A DNA stretch of 64,000 nt from Cryoendolithus antarcticus (taxonomy: Eukaryota; Ascomycota; Dothideomycetes; Cladosporiales; Cladosporiaceae). Below, in pieces: positions 32,938 through 43,333 of this stretch (the first letter of the stretch is position 1; each line of letters opens with the position of its first letter). Both the position numbers and the translations under genes were made by a program. The stretch spans positions 806,001 through 870,000 of the forward strand of contig NAJO01000016.1 in the NCBI GenBank assembly GCA_002077065.1, written 5' to 3'. The notes under the pieces were generated by a model. It was not told the origin of the DNA and searched no databases. It saw only the letters and a program-made list of their open reading frames with translations.

Positions 32938-35823
32938 CTAGAAGCTGAAAAGTCCACTACGCTTCTTCCCGAAAGGATATACCACGATCGCCGACAGGAA
33001 CAGTCCAACAGTAATGCCTATAGCCACCTGTATCACGGAGTACCCGACATTGAGCGCTATCCCATTGAGAGCGCCTGTGTCTTCACCACTTGATACAACA
33101 GTTGTACCGTTCGTAAGCGTCCCATTACTCGTGATCTGATTCGCAGACGCCAGTCCAGAAAGTAGCGTGCCGCTCACCGAGAGCCCACTAGGCACTTGAA
33201 CGAAGATGGCCGGCAGCATAGCAGCAGCAGCCAGTCCATAGCCAACGCGACGCGTTTGTCGTTCAAACAGAGAAGGCGGTGCAGAAGACTCTAGCTTCGA
33301 AGGCGTATCGTCGTCCAGCTGCCTTGCCTTCGTACGGCGGACGAGCTTCTTCCATCTTGGACGCAGTCGATCTTCCCACAGATCCTGACAGAAATGCTCG
33401 CATCTCATGCCAACTCGTGTATATCCATTAGCGAGGATGCCAATGACGAGTGCTCCGAGTGATGATGCGACTTGTGAGTTACCCGGGAACCGGTAACTGA
33501 AGAACTTGCTCGTCGTGAAGCCGGCGCACGAGATGGCGATCATCACCGGGAACTGCTTCCATTTGGCCTGATTGATAATCATGAGGCACAGAGTAAAGGC
33601 CGGGACCCAGAGGAAGTACCAGTAAACGACCGGCTGAGTCCTGCTGATGATCGGATTCGGGCACGTGATTTGCGATGTCGCGTGAACATCAATGTAGCCG
33701 TAGAGCGCAGCCCCTATCGTGATGCCAAAGCCCAAGAAGAACGAGTAGAAGATTGCGTAGACCATTCGTATGCTCCCGGCAACGATGTTGCGGCTCTGCA
33801 GCTCGAGGGATGCACAAAGCACCACGTAGCCCGGTAAGATCAGCGCGATCGATGATTGGAATAATGCGGAGAAACAGAACAAGTCACCTCCTCGGATGCT
33901 GCCAAAGGCTCGGGCAAGGAACGATGTCGTAACCGCAGCTACGACTTCGAAGACGTTCGCGTAGAGGTCAGACTTCGGGGCAAAGTAGAGCTGCAGCCAA
34001 CCCACCAAGCACCCCAGAAAGAAGATGATCGGTAGGTCCAGAAAACTAGCACCAAACGCGAATGGACCGACACACACCGACGCTAGACCCCAGACAAAGA
34101 CCAACAACAGTCGAGGGTACTTCAGCTTTCGCTTGAACACCTCCTTGAGTCGTTCAGTCGCCTCTTCGGCAGAAATGCGATCGTGCACAACCTCCTTGTA
34201 GATCTCATGCACGTCTCGAAGCTTGCCAAGATCGAGTGCTTGCACCACACGAACGAGCTTCACCTCCGTTGTATGGGTTGATGCGTCGTCGAACGACATG
34301 ATCATCGATCCGGGGAGATAGAGAAATTGCGCATCGATCTCCAGAACACGCGCACTCATCGACATGTATTCTTCCAATCGATGTGTTGGTGCACCGTACA
34401 TCATCAGACCCTTACATAGCTTCATGAGGTACTTCTGGCGAGCAATCGTACCAGCAATATGCTGCGTGATGTATCGAGCACGGGCACGCTCTTCGTGTTT
34501 CGTTCGGTGACCTATACGTTGCAGAGCTGCGAGGGCGTTTGAACTTAGTGACCTGCCGCCTTGGCCAGGCCGCGCTCCAGCTTGGTGGTGAACCCTCTTT
34601 CCCTGCTCACCAAGGGCACTCACGCTAGGGGACCCGAGCGTGGCCGCTGAGGATCCCACAAGCTGTGCTAAAGACGATCCAGATTGCGATCGCTTCGGTT
34701 TGAACCAGTGTCGCCCGTTCGGAGTGGTAGTTCCCGACCCACTGGGTGAATGCGTTGGTGTAGGATCGGCGCTGTATAAAGCGCTGTCACTTCCTGCGCG
34801 GGAGTGTGTACTCAGTGGACGTTGCTCAGTAGCAAGAGGTGTGATAGGGTACTCCGGTAATTCGGACCCAAGTCCATGCGCACCGGAGATAGTGCTGGGC
34901 CGCGAGGACTTTGCCGATGAGGATGCATTGCCGTATAGCTTGAGTAGACTCGCCAATATACCGCCCCGATACTTCTCAGGCTTCGGTCTGTAGTCCTCAA
35001 AGTAATCATCAGTCGGTGTAGCAGCTCCTGATCGTGGCGGCACTTCAGCGTGAAACGCATTATCTGCCTTTGTATGCGCTCGCACAAGACGACGCGCTTC
35101 GTCGTTCTCCTTCCGTGATCGACTCAGCGTAGGCATGTGAAGACCACCATCACCGTCTTCTTCATCAGTGTCCTCATCATCAAATGTCTTCGGCGTCTTT
35201 GGAGTGAGGATTTCAAGAGGGATGTCGTTCAAAGTGAGGGTTAGTCTTTCGGGTGAATTATATCTCGAGTTACCCTCCGAGCGAGTCTTCTCGTCATCTG
35301 CAAGACGTTTGCCTCGCTGAAACGCAACATCCTGAGCAACTCTCCTCCGATGCCTGGTCTCCGGGTCCGCGCTCAGATCCTCCTCGATGGGTTCGATAGG
35401 TGTGGCGCGATCTGATGGCGTCTGTCTCAGAGCCGGTCGAGGTCTGGGCGCGGCCATCGGTGGATGCTCTACGCTGAATGCTTTGTAGATCTGCTCCGTC
35501 TGCTGTCGCGATAGCTGTGGCAAATGCGATCTCGAGGGCGAGTTTGATGCTGTGCGGATCAAGCGGTCTAAGCTGCCCGTCCGCGACAGGGAGGTAGGTG
35601 TCGATATCCCACTAGCGCTGGATGATATGCGCGAATCGTCGTATACAGGTGACAGAGCCCGGGTGGAAGGTTCAACCCAGCTGATCCGTGGGCTTTGGTT
35701 ATTGGGATTTTCGCCAAACCCTACACGTTTCTGGTCTCGTCGCTGGCGTCCTCTGCTGTGAGCTCTGCTACTTCCAGCGCTCGACTCCATCGATGCGCCT
35801 GGTGGCGTGTCATTGTCGACCAT
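32938..35823 (-). CDS. Prm10/ThrE-type multi-pass membrane protein (DUF1212)
   Basis: Fungal membrane protein related to yeast pheromone-regulated Prm10 and bacterial ThrE threonine/serine exporters. I start at the ATG at 35823 (MVDNDTPPG), because the frame further upstream opens only with a TTG codon. This gives 961 residues in one exon. Roughly the first 450 are hydrophilic and disordered, rich in Ser, Arg and Pro. Then comes the conserved soluble part (ARYITQHIAGTIARQKYLMK, then LCKGLMMYGAPTHRLEEYMS and GSMIMSFDDASTHTTEVKLV). About ten membrane segments follow, for example LLLVFVWGLASVCVGPFAFG, FYSFFLGFGITIGAALYGY and VIQVAIGITVGLFLSAIVVY. The His in the THRLEEYM motif is conserved in the family. 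A role in amino-acid or small-metabolite export, perhaps vacuolar, is inferred from the bacterial members only. The tail ends in KKRSGLFSF. Confidence 0.9.
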   Translation of the reverse strand: MVDNDTPPGASMESSAGSSRAHSRGRQRRDQKRVGFGENPNNQSPRISWVEPSTRALSPVYDDSRISSSASGISTPTSLSRTGSLDRLIRTASNSPSRSHLPQLSRQQTEQIYKAFSVEHPPMAAPRPRPALRQTPSDRATPIEPIEEDLSADPETRHRRRVAQDVAFQRGKRLADDEKTRSEGNSRYNSPERLTLTLNDIPLEILTPKTPKTFDDEDTDEEDGDGGLHMPTLSRSRKENDEARRLVRAHTKADNAFHAEVPPRSGAATPTDDYFEDYRPKPEKYRGGILASLLKLYGNASSSAKSSRPSTISGAHGLGSELPEYPITPLATEQRPLSTHSRAGSDSALYSADPTPTHSPSGSGTTTPNGRHWFKPKRSQSGSSLAQLVGSSAATLGSPSVSALGEQGKRVHHQAGARPGQGGRSLSSNALAALQRIGHRTKHEERARARYITQHIAGTIARQKYLMKLCKGLMMYGAPTHRLEEYMSMSARVLEIDAQFLYLPGSMIMSFDDASTHTTEVKLVRVVQALDLGKLRDVHEIYKEVVHDRISAEEATERLKEVFKRKLKYPRLLLVFVWGLASVCVGPFAFGASFLDLPIIFFLGCLVGWLQLYFAPKSDLYANVFEVVAAVTTSFLARAFGSIRGGDLFCFSALFQSSIALILPGYVVLCASLELQSRNIVAGSIRMVYAIFYSFFLGFGITIGAALYGYIDVHATSQITCPNPIISRTQPVVYWYFLWVPAFTLCLMIINQAKWKQFPVMIAISCAGFTTSKFFSYRFPGNSQVASSLGALVIGILANGYTRVGMRCEHFCQDLWEDRLRPRWKKLVRRTKARQLDDDTPSKLESSAPPSLFERQTRRVGYGLAAAAMLPAIFVQVPSGLSVSGTLLSGLASANQITSNGTLTNGTTVVSSGEDTGALNGIALNVGYSVIQVAIGITVGLFLSAIVVYPFGKKRSGLFSF

Positions 35824-36753
35824 AGTTGAGAAAGAGGGTCGTCCTTTGTGATTACCGCCGGATGCAGCAAAGCTTCTCACCAACACACCAAAATCCAAGT
35901 GATGATTAGCAGTAGTAGTTTAAAGTGACGAGAAGAAGATAAAAGAGATGTTAATGGCTTAGAAGTCAATAGTACAGAAGTGAACAGCATGGCAAGGTCC
36001 CTCGCCATATGACGAAGCAGAAGTCAGCACAGCGTCGCCCAACGCCCGCCCTCTGGACGCGTTGCAAACACGACAAAGGTCATGCCTGACCAGTCAAACC
36101 ACTCCACTAAGCAACGATAGGATATGTGGGTACTTGAGCACGAATGCTATCAGCAAAGACCCACTGCGTCGTCGCACGTGTGAGGATAAGGCGCGATGGG
36201 GAGAAATGTCAACAGATTCGAAGACCAAGATAGCAAAAAATTCTCGGCGAAGGCGATCCGACGCAAGCAAATCATCCGGCGCGGCTCGGACCGGATATAA
36301 GGTTTGCTCTACCTTGTTGAACCGCAGTGCCCCCATCAAGCAGTGCATCGCAAGCGAAACACCTACGACTACCTGTACCATCCTTGCGGCATGATGAAGC
36401 GTATATACAAGTCCTACAGTGCCCTTGCTGTACCGTGCAGCTGTGTGACCCATGTAGCGTGGAATGCCCATACCCGGCGTCCTGACACTTTAGTCCTGGC
36501 CTTCACCAATGACTGTCTAGGTCACGATGCGATATGGATGTCTTGAATTGCCCGTGGACTTGTCCAGAGATCACGATTGACACTGACTGAGATGCTGTCT
36601 TGAGGCTGCAAGTGGGCCATAACGCGTGCTAACAGATCTGCACTGCCTGCAATTTTCGTAAATGCATATCATGTTATTCCTCAAACGCCATCGCAAAAGC
36701 CGCAGATCACGCAGAAAGCTCACGAGCCTTGCTCCAAATCCATGTTTCTTTTC
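35824..36753. other. intergenic, no gene recognised
   Basis: About 930 bp between the Prm10-like start and the NAD kinase stop, both on the minus strand. A frame at 36094-36471 (minus) has one hydrophobic stretch but no convincing start, length or partner exon. Confidence 0.4.
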
Positions 36754-38571
36754 CTACCGCCACGGCACCCCACCAACTCCCTTCCTACTGCCATTCACAT
36801 TCGCCCCTGCATGCCCACTCTCACTCCCCATCCCCCCATACCCACTATCCCTCGCACTCATCTCCCCCTCCTCAACCTCCTCGAAATCGATATCAAATTC
36901 CGCCTCCTGCGCCTCTGCCTCGCCAAAAGCTTCCCCCTCCCCATCACCACTAGCAACCTCCTCAACGCCCCTCCCACTCCCGTCATGATTTCCAGCCCAA
37001 GCCTTCTGCTCCGCAGCCCGAGTATTCCACCGCAGCGTCCGCGAAATACTGTCGAACCACTCTAGTGGCCGGCCCATGACGGTCGGGAACGGGTATTGGG
37101 AGGCGCGGACTACGACTTCATCGCCGCGGCCTAGATGTACACGGCCTTTGCCGTCGAAGGATACGAAGGCGCCGCCGCGGCCGGAGGAGGGGAGAGAGAC
37201 TTTGAGGGCCATGTCGTCGTTCAGGAGCATGGGGCGGAAGGAGAGGGTGTGAGGACATATGGGCGTCAGGAGGATGGCAGGGATGTCGGGGTGGACTAGC
37301 GAGCCGCCCGCGGAAAGAGAGTAAGCTGTGGAGCCCGTGGGCGTGGAAAGGATTATGCCGTCTGCACTTATGCGGGTCAAGAGGGAGTCGTTGGCGTAGA
37401 GGTCTAGGCTTGAGATATAGGAGGAGGGTCCGCGGTCTATCACTAGCTCGTTGAGGACTTCGTGAGTTTCGCCTTCGAGTTTTGAGGATTGAGAGGTGGG
37501 GTCTGAGGTTGATGTTGAAGGCGAGGGGTTTGAGGTTATGGTCGAGAGGCTGGCGTTGCTAGCGTTCGAGGAGGGTGATGCAGCGGAGCGGTAGACTGTG
37601 CAGGTGAAGCGCATACGCATATTGACCCGCATGCCGGCTTCGCCCATGATGGTGGACAACTGCTCCTTGTATTCTTCGAATTGGAAGTTTGTTAGAAATC
37701 CTAGAGATCCCAGAGAGAAGGACAGTACCGGCGGTACGATGCGTTGAAATAGCCAGGAGGTGAATAGCACTGTCCCGTCGCCTCCCAGCGTCACCACCAG
37801 ATCAAACAGCTCCGGTTTCTCCAGACACAGCGGCGGCGTCCAGTACCGCAGCATATCCTTAAATCTCTCATCCTGCGCCAATATACTCTCAACCCCAAAC
37901 CTCTTGCTCCCCTTCAACTTCGCATCCACATAAACATTCACTCCAACATCCCTCCCATACCTCGGCGTCTGCAGTAGCCACAACGCCAATTCCCTCGTCA
38001 GCGTCACCAATTCATTATCCCTCGCTTTCGTAACAATCATGATATTCCGCACCGCGCGCTTCAACGGCTTCTTCTGTAGCTGTCGCGACACCTCCCTCAC
38101 GCCCGCCGCAGTCTGCATGAGCCGACTATGGCTGAGCTGGTCATCTCCCTGGATTTCCTCGAGGACTTTCCGGATGTCCACTGCATCGCCGAAGCGTTTG
38201 TGAAAGTAGCAGGGGCTTGTCAGGGCTGCGAGACGGGCTATGGAGGGCGTGTCGCTGCGGAAATTGAAGCGCGCCATTGCTGCTGATAGGTGTGAGGCAT
38301 CTTTTGGAGTCCGCGAGCCGGCGTCGGCGTCTGAGGGTGTGCCTGGCGCTTGGGTGCTTGTTGAGCTGGAGGTTGCGGCGGGCATGGGCATGAGCTCGGC
38401 GCCAGTGGAGAAGCGGCGGGGTGTTGCATCCAGTAATCCTGTCTCGCGGTCGAATGAACTTCTTCGAAGACCTGATGTTCGTGCTAAGGCTTCGCCCATG
38501 GCGCTGCGGCCGCGATGCTCGGTGGCGTCGGGCATGTTGGTGTCGAGGGGGTTGGTGCGTCGATTGTCCAT
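36754..38571 (-). CDS. NAD+ kinase (ATP-NAD kinase, Utr1-like)
   Basis: Makes NADP+ from NAD+ and ATP, feeding cellular NADPH. Single exon of 605 residues, long for the family because of disordered ends. The kinase core (about 130-530) begins with NIMIVTKARDNELVTLTREL. It holds the GGDGT motif with the catalytic Asp (FDLVVTLGGDGTVLFTSWLF) and the following SLGSLGFLTNF. The NAD-binding strand-turn-strand GPSSYISSLDLYANDSLLT and ADGIILSTPTGSTAYSLSAG are present, as is AFVSFDGKGRVHL near the end. The N terminus (about 1-115) is Ser/Thr-rich without a clear mitochondrial presequence, so a cytosolic form is likely. The C terminus is acidic (EAQEAEFDIDFEEVEEGE) and unique to fungal members. An internal Ser/Thr insertion near residues 340-365 interrupts the core. 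Confidence 0.96.
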   Translation of the reverse strand: MDNRRTNPLDTNMPDATEHRGRSAMGEALARTSGLRRSSFDRETGLLDATPRRFSTGAELMPMPAATSSSTSTQAPGTPSDADAGSRTPKDASHLSAAMARFNFRSDTPSIARLAALTSPCYFHKRFGDAVDIRKVLEEIQGDDQLSHSRLMQTAAGVREVSRQLQKKPLKRAVRNIMIVTKARDNELVTLTRELALWLLQTPRYGRDVGVNVYVDAKLKGSKRFGVESILAQDERFKDMLRYWTPPLCLEKPELFDLVVTLGGDGTVLFTSWLFQRIVPPVLSFSLGSLGFLTNFQFEEYKEQLSTIMGEAGMRVNMRMRFTCTVYRSAASPSSNASNASLSTITSNPSPSTSTSDPTSQSSKLEGETHEVLNELVIDRGPSSYISSLDLYANDSLLTRISADGIILSTPTGSTAYSLSAGGSLVHPDIPAILLTPICPHTLSFRPMLLNDDMALKVSLPSSGRGGAFVSFDGKGRVHLGRGDEVVVRASQYPFPTVMGRPLEWFDSISRTLRWNTRAAEQKAWAGNHDGSGRGVEEVASGDGEGEAFGEAEAQEAEFDIDFEEVEEGEMSARDSGYGGMGSESGHAGANVNGSRKGVGGVPWR

Positions 38572-39098
38572 CGTGGGGAGGGGGGGAGGGGTGATGAGAG
38601 GGATTCGGGTTCGCGAGCCGGCTAATATGGAATGCTGAGTAAAAGTGTGGTCACTGCCGGTGGTGCTATCTATTATGCATGGTCGTCGGAGTTAATGGCG
38701 ATGGAGCTCCGTCTGACAGGGCGGAGGGGAAAGTATGAGACATTCCGTCGATGAAGGACTGGAGTGACACAGCTAAAGAAAGACGAGACCTAGGTTCAGT
38801 GGGTGATTAGTCTGCATTATGTCATATCGATCGATGCTGGACCTGTGCAATGTTGGGGTCACGAGAGCCGTTTGTTCGGCATTTGTGCATTGACTTTTGT
38901 GGAGGAAACAGCCACCGAGAACGCTTCCGAAGTTAAGGGTCTTGGAATGTTGTTTCTAGCACCGTACGTGAGAGAATCGATACAGATATCTCATACCATG
39001 ATCATGCTAGCCATGTGCCCTTAGGCCTTGCTCTATCTCGCCATCATTGGCGCATCCGTAGATGACACTCCACCAACCGCCAGATACGTGGCAGTGAT
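38572..39098. promoter_or_regulatory. NAD kinase promoter region / 3' region of the CsbD-like gene
   Basis: About 527 bp with no gene recognised, upstream of NAD kinase on the minus strand. Confidence 0.45.
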
Positions 39099-39734
39099 CT
39101 ACTTCTGAACCTCACTCTCCACCCCCCTCTGCAACGTCTTCCCCTGATCATGCCTCGCCTCCGCCTCCGCCTTCTTAGCCGAATCCCCCGTCAACCCCGC
39201 CACAACACCCCCAACCGCCCCGCCAAACCGATCACTAACGCCCTTCCCCAAGTCGCTCAGCTGGCCCTGCGCCTCCTGGCCCTTACCCTCAGCATTCTGC
39301 TGCTGACCTTCGCGCTTCAGGCCCTCGGCGCCGAGCAGCCCGCCCAAGGCCTCCTTGCCGGAGCCAACAGTCTGGTTCCAGCTGCCGGCTTGGCGGTTGG
39401 GGTCGTTGGCTGCGACGCCGGAGGCGGAGACGGAGTGGCCTGCGAAGGTGCCGCCGGCGTGGGAAAGCTGGTCTTTGGCGTCGGCTTCGGCCTTCTTCTG
39501 CTCGGCTTGGTTCTGGGGGAAAGTGTTAGTGAAGGTAGCTCAGGCGAGATTGCTTGGTGAAAGGCTTCACCTTGTCTGGAGCCGAGCCTGTGATGGAGCC
39601 GAGGGCGGACTGGACTGCGCCGGTGGCCTGGAAGTGAGTCAGTAAGCTTTCCGCTTGTCTGTAAGGTTGGAGAGTGAAGGTTTGCGTACGCTGTCGATGT
39701 AGCTTTGCAGCGTGGAGGTGTTCTTGTCAGTCAT
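39099..39734 (-). CDS. CsbD-like small stress protein (Hmp1-type)
   Basis: Small, very hydrophilic protein of the fungal CsbD-like family, some members of which were described as mismatched-base-pair or cruciform DNA binding (Hmp1). Exons 39690-39734, 39571-39627 and 39099-39512 join in phase 0 throughout to 171 residues. The first exon reads MTDKNTSTLQSYIDS, the second ATGAVQSALGSITGSAPDK. The third starts NQAEQKKAEADAKDQLSHA and runs through Gly/Ala/Gln-rich CsbD-type helical repeats (GSGKEALGGLLGAEGLKREG; EGKGQEAQGQLSDLGKGVSD). It has no cysteines, signal peptide or membrane segments. The composition resembles LEA or hydrophilin proteins and suggests a role in stress or desiccation, but this is inference. 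The protein is likely abundant under stress. Confidence 0.85.
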
Positions 39735-40265
39735 CTTGGCTGGTAATGGGTTTGGAGTAGTTGGAGTAATTGATGGTTGATAGTAAGTGGTATTCAAGTC
39801 GCTTCGTGTGCTTGCGATGGTCTTGGAAGAGAGTGAGAGTGGCAGTGAATGGCGCAATTAATTCGGTTTCCTTTGCTGCTACGTAACCCCCACCACGCAC
39901 GCATTCCAATTGCATGTGACAGCTACGTCATAGCACTTTGATGGCATCCACTGAAGGTGTGTGATTGAGACATGGATATCTACCACTTAAGTGGACCACG
40001 TGGCGAACCTCTGCAGACAAAAGTTGTGACTGCTATATGCTCCGCGAGCGCATTCATGTCTCGCCATACTCCGACGTCTTGGTCTATCTCTGCCGGCCTC
40101 GCCCTGATCCTCAGGTCGCAGACGGCTCGAAGGAAGGACTTTCATCCCTGCAAACACTGCTCGCCTCTCTAGAATGCCGCATCGCTGCGATGAGTTCTCC
40201 GCCCTGCCCATTTGCGCTCCGTAAACAGGTGATCTCACAAGGTCTTACGACTCTGCACGATCCGA
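39735..40265. other. intergenic, no gene recognised
   Basis: About 530 bp between the CsbD-like start and the stop of the first F-box gene, both on the minus strand. Nothing recognised. Confidence 0.45.
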
Positions 40266-41147
40266 TCAGAACACAAAGATCTCCTCCAACAGCGCAGCCT
40301 GACGGAAGGGTGACTGCAACAATGCAGTCTTCCACGGTTCAGTGCTCGTACACGTGATGTACACCATGTCCTGCCCTCTCTGCATCTTCACGCAGTAGCC
40401 GAGTCCCCCTACGAGCGGCGACGGTAGCCGAAAGCGCTCCCTTAGCAAAGAATAAGACCTCCTCAGTACATCCGAGGAGCCGAAGCCCCTAAGTCGATTG
40501 CGAGCTGTGATCGGATACTGGGGAAGCCCGTGTTTACTTGTATGGCGGGGGCCCTGTAAGAGATTGCGGTCCTGGAGGGGGGCGCGAAGATATGCAACAT
40601 TGTTCATAGGGTCGTCAAGTGCATGTAGAGCTGCCCACCCCTCGACCAGCTCCCAGTTCTGCTTCATGTTGACGTATGCCTGGTCACTTTCTTCCGAGGC
40701 AGAGCGGTTGTGCATCCAGTGATGGCAATCGGCGAAGTGGTGCCAAAGATCGATCACATTCGAGCTGACAATCGTACGATCATCGCTACTCAAAGTTGGG
40801 TACTTGGAGTCTAAGGTCGTTTGCACAACGCTTATGATGATCCATTCCCGGCCTCTAAACCGCGTGACAAACGCCATATTGCCGTAGTAGGAAGAATAAT
40901 GATGCAGGATGTTGAGCAGGCTGACGTCCTTGATACGAATGAGCCATGAGAGGCGATTGGAGATCCTCTGACTGTGGCAATCGGCGATCATGCGAGCGAG
41001 AGCTTCTTCACTTCTGTCGATGAAGTCTCTGAACTCGCTGCTGATGATTCGCAGTCTGCTAGTCTCGCGCACAGGGAGCGATTCAAGAACCTTGGTAAGC
41101 AGCTCCGCCGGCAGCGATGTGAGCCGATCGGGGGGTATGGCTGCCAT
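40266..41147 (-). CDS. F-box protein, tandem paralog 1
   Basis: Probable substrate adaptor of an SCF ubiquitin ligase. I start at the ATG at 41147 (MAAIPPDRL), matching the MAA/MAS start of its paralogs, giving 293 residues; an in-frame ATG at 41180 is possible. The F-box lies at residues 5-50 (LTSLPAELLTKVLESLPVRE, then TSRLRIISSEFRDFIDRSE). Family blocks follow: HHYSSYYG near 90, a Trp/His-rich LWHHFADCHHWMHNRS, then LLQGPRHTSKHGLPQYPIT near 200. The C-terminal block is LGYCVKMQRGQDMVYI with FRQAALLEEIFVF at the very end. No LRR, WD40 or Kelch repeat is seen, so the C-terminal half is a family-specific region whose partner is unknown. The frame is intact. Confidence 0.8.
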   Translation of the reverse strand: MAAIPPDRLTSLPAELLTKVLESLPVRETSRLRIISSEFRDFIDRSEEALARMIADCHSQRISNRLSWLIRIKDVSLLNILHHYSSYYGNMAFVTRFRGREWIIISVVQTTLDSKYPTLSSDDRTIVSSNVIDLWHHFADCHHWMHNRSASEESDQAYVNMKQNWELVEGWAALHALDDPMNNVAYLRAPLQDRNLLQGPRHTSKHGLPQYPITARNRLRGFGSSDVLRRSYSLLRERFRLPSPLVGGLGYCVKMQRGQDMVYITCTSTEPWKTALLQSPFRQAALLEEIFVF

Positions 41148-41850
41148 GGTGCAGCGTTCTGCAACCTGCTGGTTGGTCAATATGATGCTTTAAGATTGGA
41201 TTGTGAGATGGAAAACGCGCACCCGTGTCCAGGGTACAAGGCGATGTTACCTTTGTCGCACGCCAGGCGAGCGCAGTCTCACGCACGGTGATTGAATGAA
41301 TTGGAGCAGTATTCCAACGACTGATTGAAATTGCAGTGAAGGAGTAATAGCCCAAGCTGATCAAGGGAGACCTTAAGCTTGGCTTTCACTCACGAGGGAG
41401 GCGCGACCCAGCTCTCGTTCGTTCTACATGCAAGCATGCGACGACTTGCGGGACTCTGCAGCAGGCTACATCAGCTGGGCACGGGCGATACCCGCAAGGT
41501 CGTCCTCACTAGCATCTGTGAATGTGTACCAAGATCGACTAGCTTGAGGACAAGGCTTGATCAGTTTGTCACACGTTGTCGCCGTTGGAGCAGGAAGGAC
41601 GCCTATCGATGGACTATGCGTGGCTACCTGATGAATTTGATAAGACCCTGTGTCCTGCCATGGGATGCAGATCGAAGTCCATGTATTCCCGTGTCATGTC
41701 TCCACATCTAGCCTCTTACTGACCCTGCCCATATCATGGGGATCCTTCAAGAACCTCGAGACCGCGGCTGGTCGAGCACAGTGTTTACAATCGTGGGCAG
41801 ACCGATGCCGCCTCGTCTCGTACAAGTGTCGTGGTAGCAACGATGTGTGG
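41148..41850. other. intergenic between F-box paralogs 1 and 2
   Basis: About 700 bp, probably the promoter of paralog 1 and the 3' region of paralog 2. No gene recognised. Confidence 0.45.
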
Positions 41851-42711
41851 TCAGAAGAAAAACGTCTCTTCCATGAGAGCAGCCAACCGAAAGGCAGACT
41901 GGAACAATCGGTTTTTGATCGGCTCGCTCGAATTGCAAGCAGCATGCACCATCTTCTGCATCTTCTCTGTTTTGAGATGATAGCCCAGTGTCATTAGCGG
42001 TGGTGGGAGCCCTAGTGTGGTCTCCACTAGTAGATTGTCACAGACTTGTGACCCTTTTGAGCAGCGGGGATAGTGGAGTCCGATTCTGTCTGTGATCGGA
42101 AACCGCGGCACCCCGTGTGTGGTCGTGTAGTGAGGTCCTTGCAAGGCTGTGCTGTCCTGAAGCCTGGCAAGCAAGTACTCAATGTCACTCACGGGGTCGC
42201 CAGTCAGCCTAAGCGCTGACGATTCGAGCATGTTCCAAACGCGCTGCTGAAAGTGGATCATGTCCTCCTTGTCCGACATCAGTTTGTGCATGCCATCGTG
42301 ACAGTATTTGAAGGCGTGGAAGAAAATGTGCACATCGTGATGTAGCGCTAGCTTCTCCTTCAACCTCAAGTCGGCGACTTTGTGCTTGAGCGTCTCGGTC
42401 AGCATGGGATCGATTACGATACCGCTATAGCCGGGCGAGCTGACCTCGATGTCGCCGTAGTATGAGCTGTAACGCGCGAGAACATCGACGACGTTCACGC
42501 TCTGGAGATCTAAGAGCCAGTGTCTGCGGGCGATAAGCCTTGCGCGGTTGGATTCGATGGTGCGGCGAGCGAGTGCATCCTCGTTCGAATCGATGTCGTC
42601 CTCCAGACCCCTGCTCACGATGCGCAGGCCACAGATCTCGCGGACCAGCAGTACCTCGAGGACTTTGGTGAGTAGCTCAGTGGGGAGCGCGGTCAAGCGG
42701 GTTGCAGCCAT
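41851..42711 (-). CDS. F-box protein, tandem paralog 2
   Basis: Second member of the same family, intact, 286 residues from the ATG at 42711 (MAATRLTAL). The frame is open upstream to 42894, but that part lacks family similarity. The F-box covers about residues 4-50 (LTALPTELLTKVLEVLLVRE, then ICGLRIVSRGLEDDIDSNED). Shared blocks: ARYSSYYGDIEV near 90, FFHAFKYCHDGMHKLMSDKE, DIEYLLARLQDSTALQGPHY and THGVPRFPITDRIGL. The end is LGYHLKTEKMQKMVHAACNS with FRLAALMEETFFF. It is about as diverged from paralog 1 as the others are, so this is not a very recent duplication. Role as an SCF adaptor is inferred from the F-box. Confidence 0.8.
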   Translation of the reverse strand: MAATRLTALPTELLTKVLEVLLVREICGLRIVSRGLEDDIDSNEDALARRTIESNRARLIARRHWLLDLQSVNVVDVLARYSSYYGDIEVSSPGYSGIVIDPMLTETLKHKVADLRLKEKLALHHDVHIFFHAFKYCHDGMHKLMSDKEDMIHFQQRVWNMLESSALRLTGDPVSDIEYLLARLQDSTALQGPHYTTTHGVPRFPITDRIGLHYPRCSKGSQVCDNLLVETTLGLPPPLMTLGYHLKTEKMQKMVHAACNSSEPIKNRLFQSAFRLAALMEETFFF

Positions 42712-43333
42712 GGTCACATCGCATATGTTCTGTTTTGCTGTCAGTGATGCCGGCCATGTCGACCGAAAAGTGATGAACCTACCTAGTGAGGGTGTAATGA
42801 TGGCGTCAGGGTGCTGATATTGGTAAGCAGCCAGCGCAGTGTTACTACGATGCGGAAGTGTCGAAGGCAATGTGTTGAGGAACAAGTAAAGCACAATTGG
42901 AGGAGGAATCCAAGAACAGCAGTCAGGTCAGGTCTGATGACAACCTACTTTCACCAGGAAGGCGCGAACCACTTCTCGTCTGTTGAACGCAGTGCATTGT
43001 AATGATGCGGCTTCTGCACGCAGCTCATTCGAGGAAGGTGCCAGGGTAGAGTAGGTTCTCATTGCAGCTTTGCCCTTGTGTCGATCAGGAGGCACAAGTT
43101 TCACAATTTCGTCAACCTGCCTCATTATCACTAGCCCTACTCTTGACATAGATGTGGTATCAAAGCCCTCAAGATGGCGGGCGCTGAGACCGCAGTATCG
43201 ACCAGGCGCTTAGACCCTCACGCGCATCGGTAGATCCCCTGGGTGGGTCGTACCAATGTCGCGGACCTACTCATTATTCCACGGAGCTCTGCGGCAAGTC
43301 GACGCATGTTCCCGGTACCGCAACGCCGTGCGC
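42712..43333. other. intergenic between F-box paralogs 2 and 3
   Basis: About 620 bp with no gene recognised. Confidence 0.45.

Noticed and set aside
35824..35898. Extending the Prm10-like protein to 35898
   Set aside because: The extra stretch begins with TTG, not ATG. The first ATG is at 35823, and the added residues show no signal or motif.
36094..36471. 125-codon minus frame with a hydrophobic stretch (TLHHAARMVQVVVGVSLAMH), loosely like the start of a small membrane protein
   Set aside because: No second membrane segment, no matching next exon with good splice sites, and the composition after the first 55 codons looks random.
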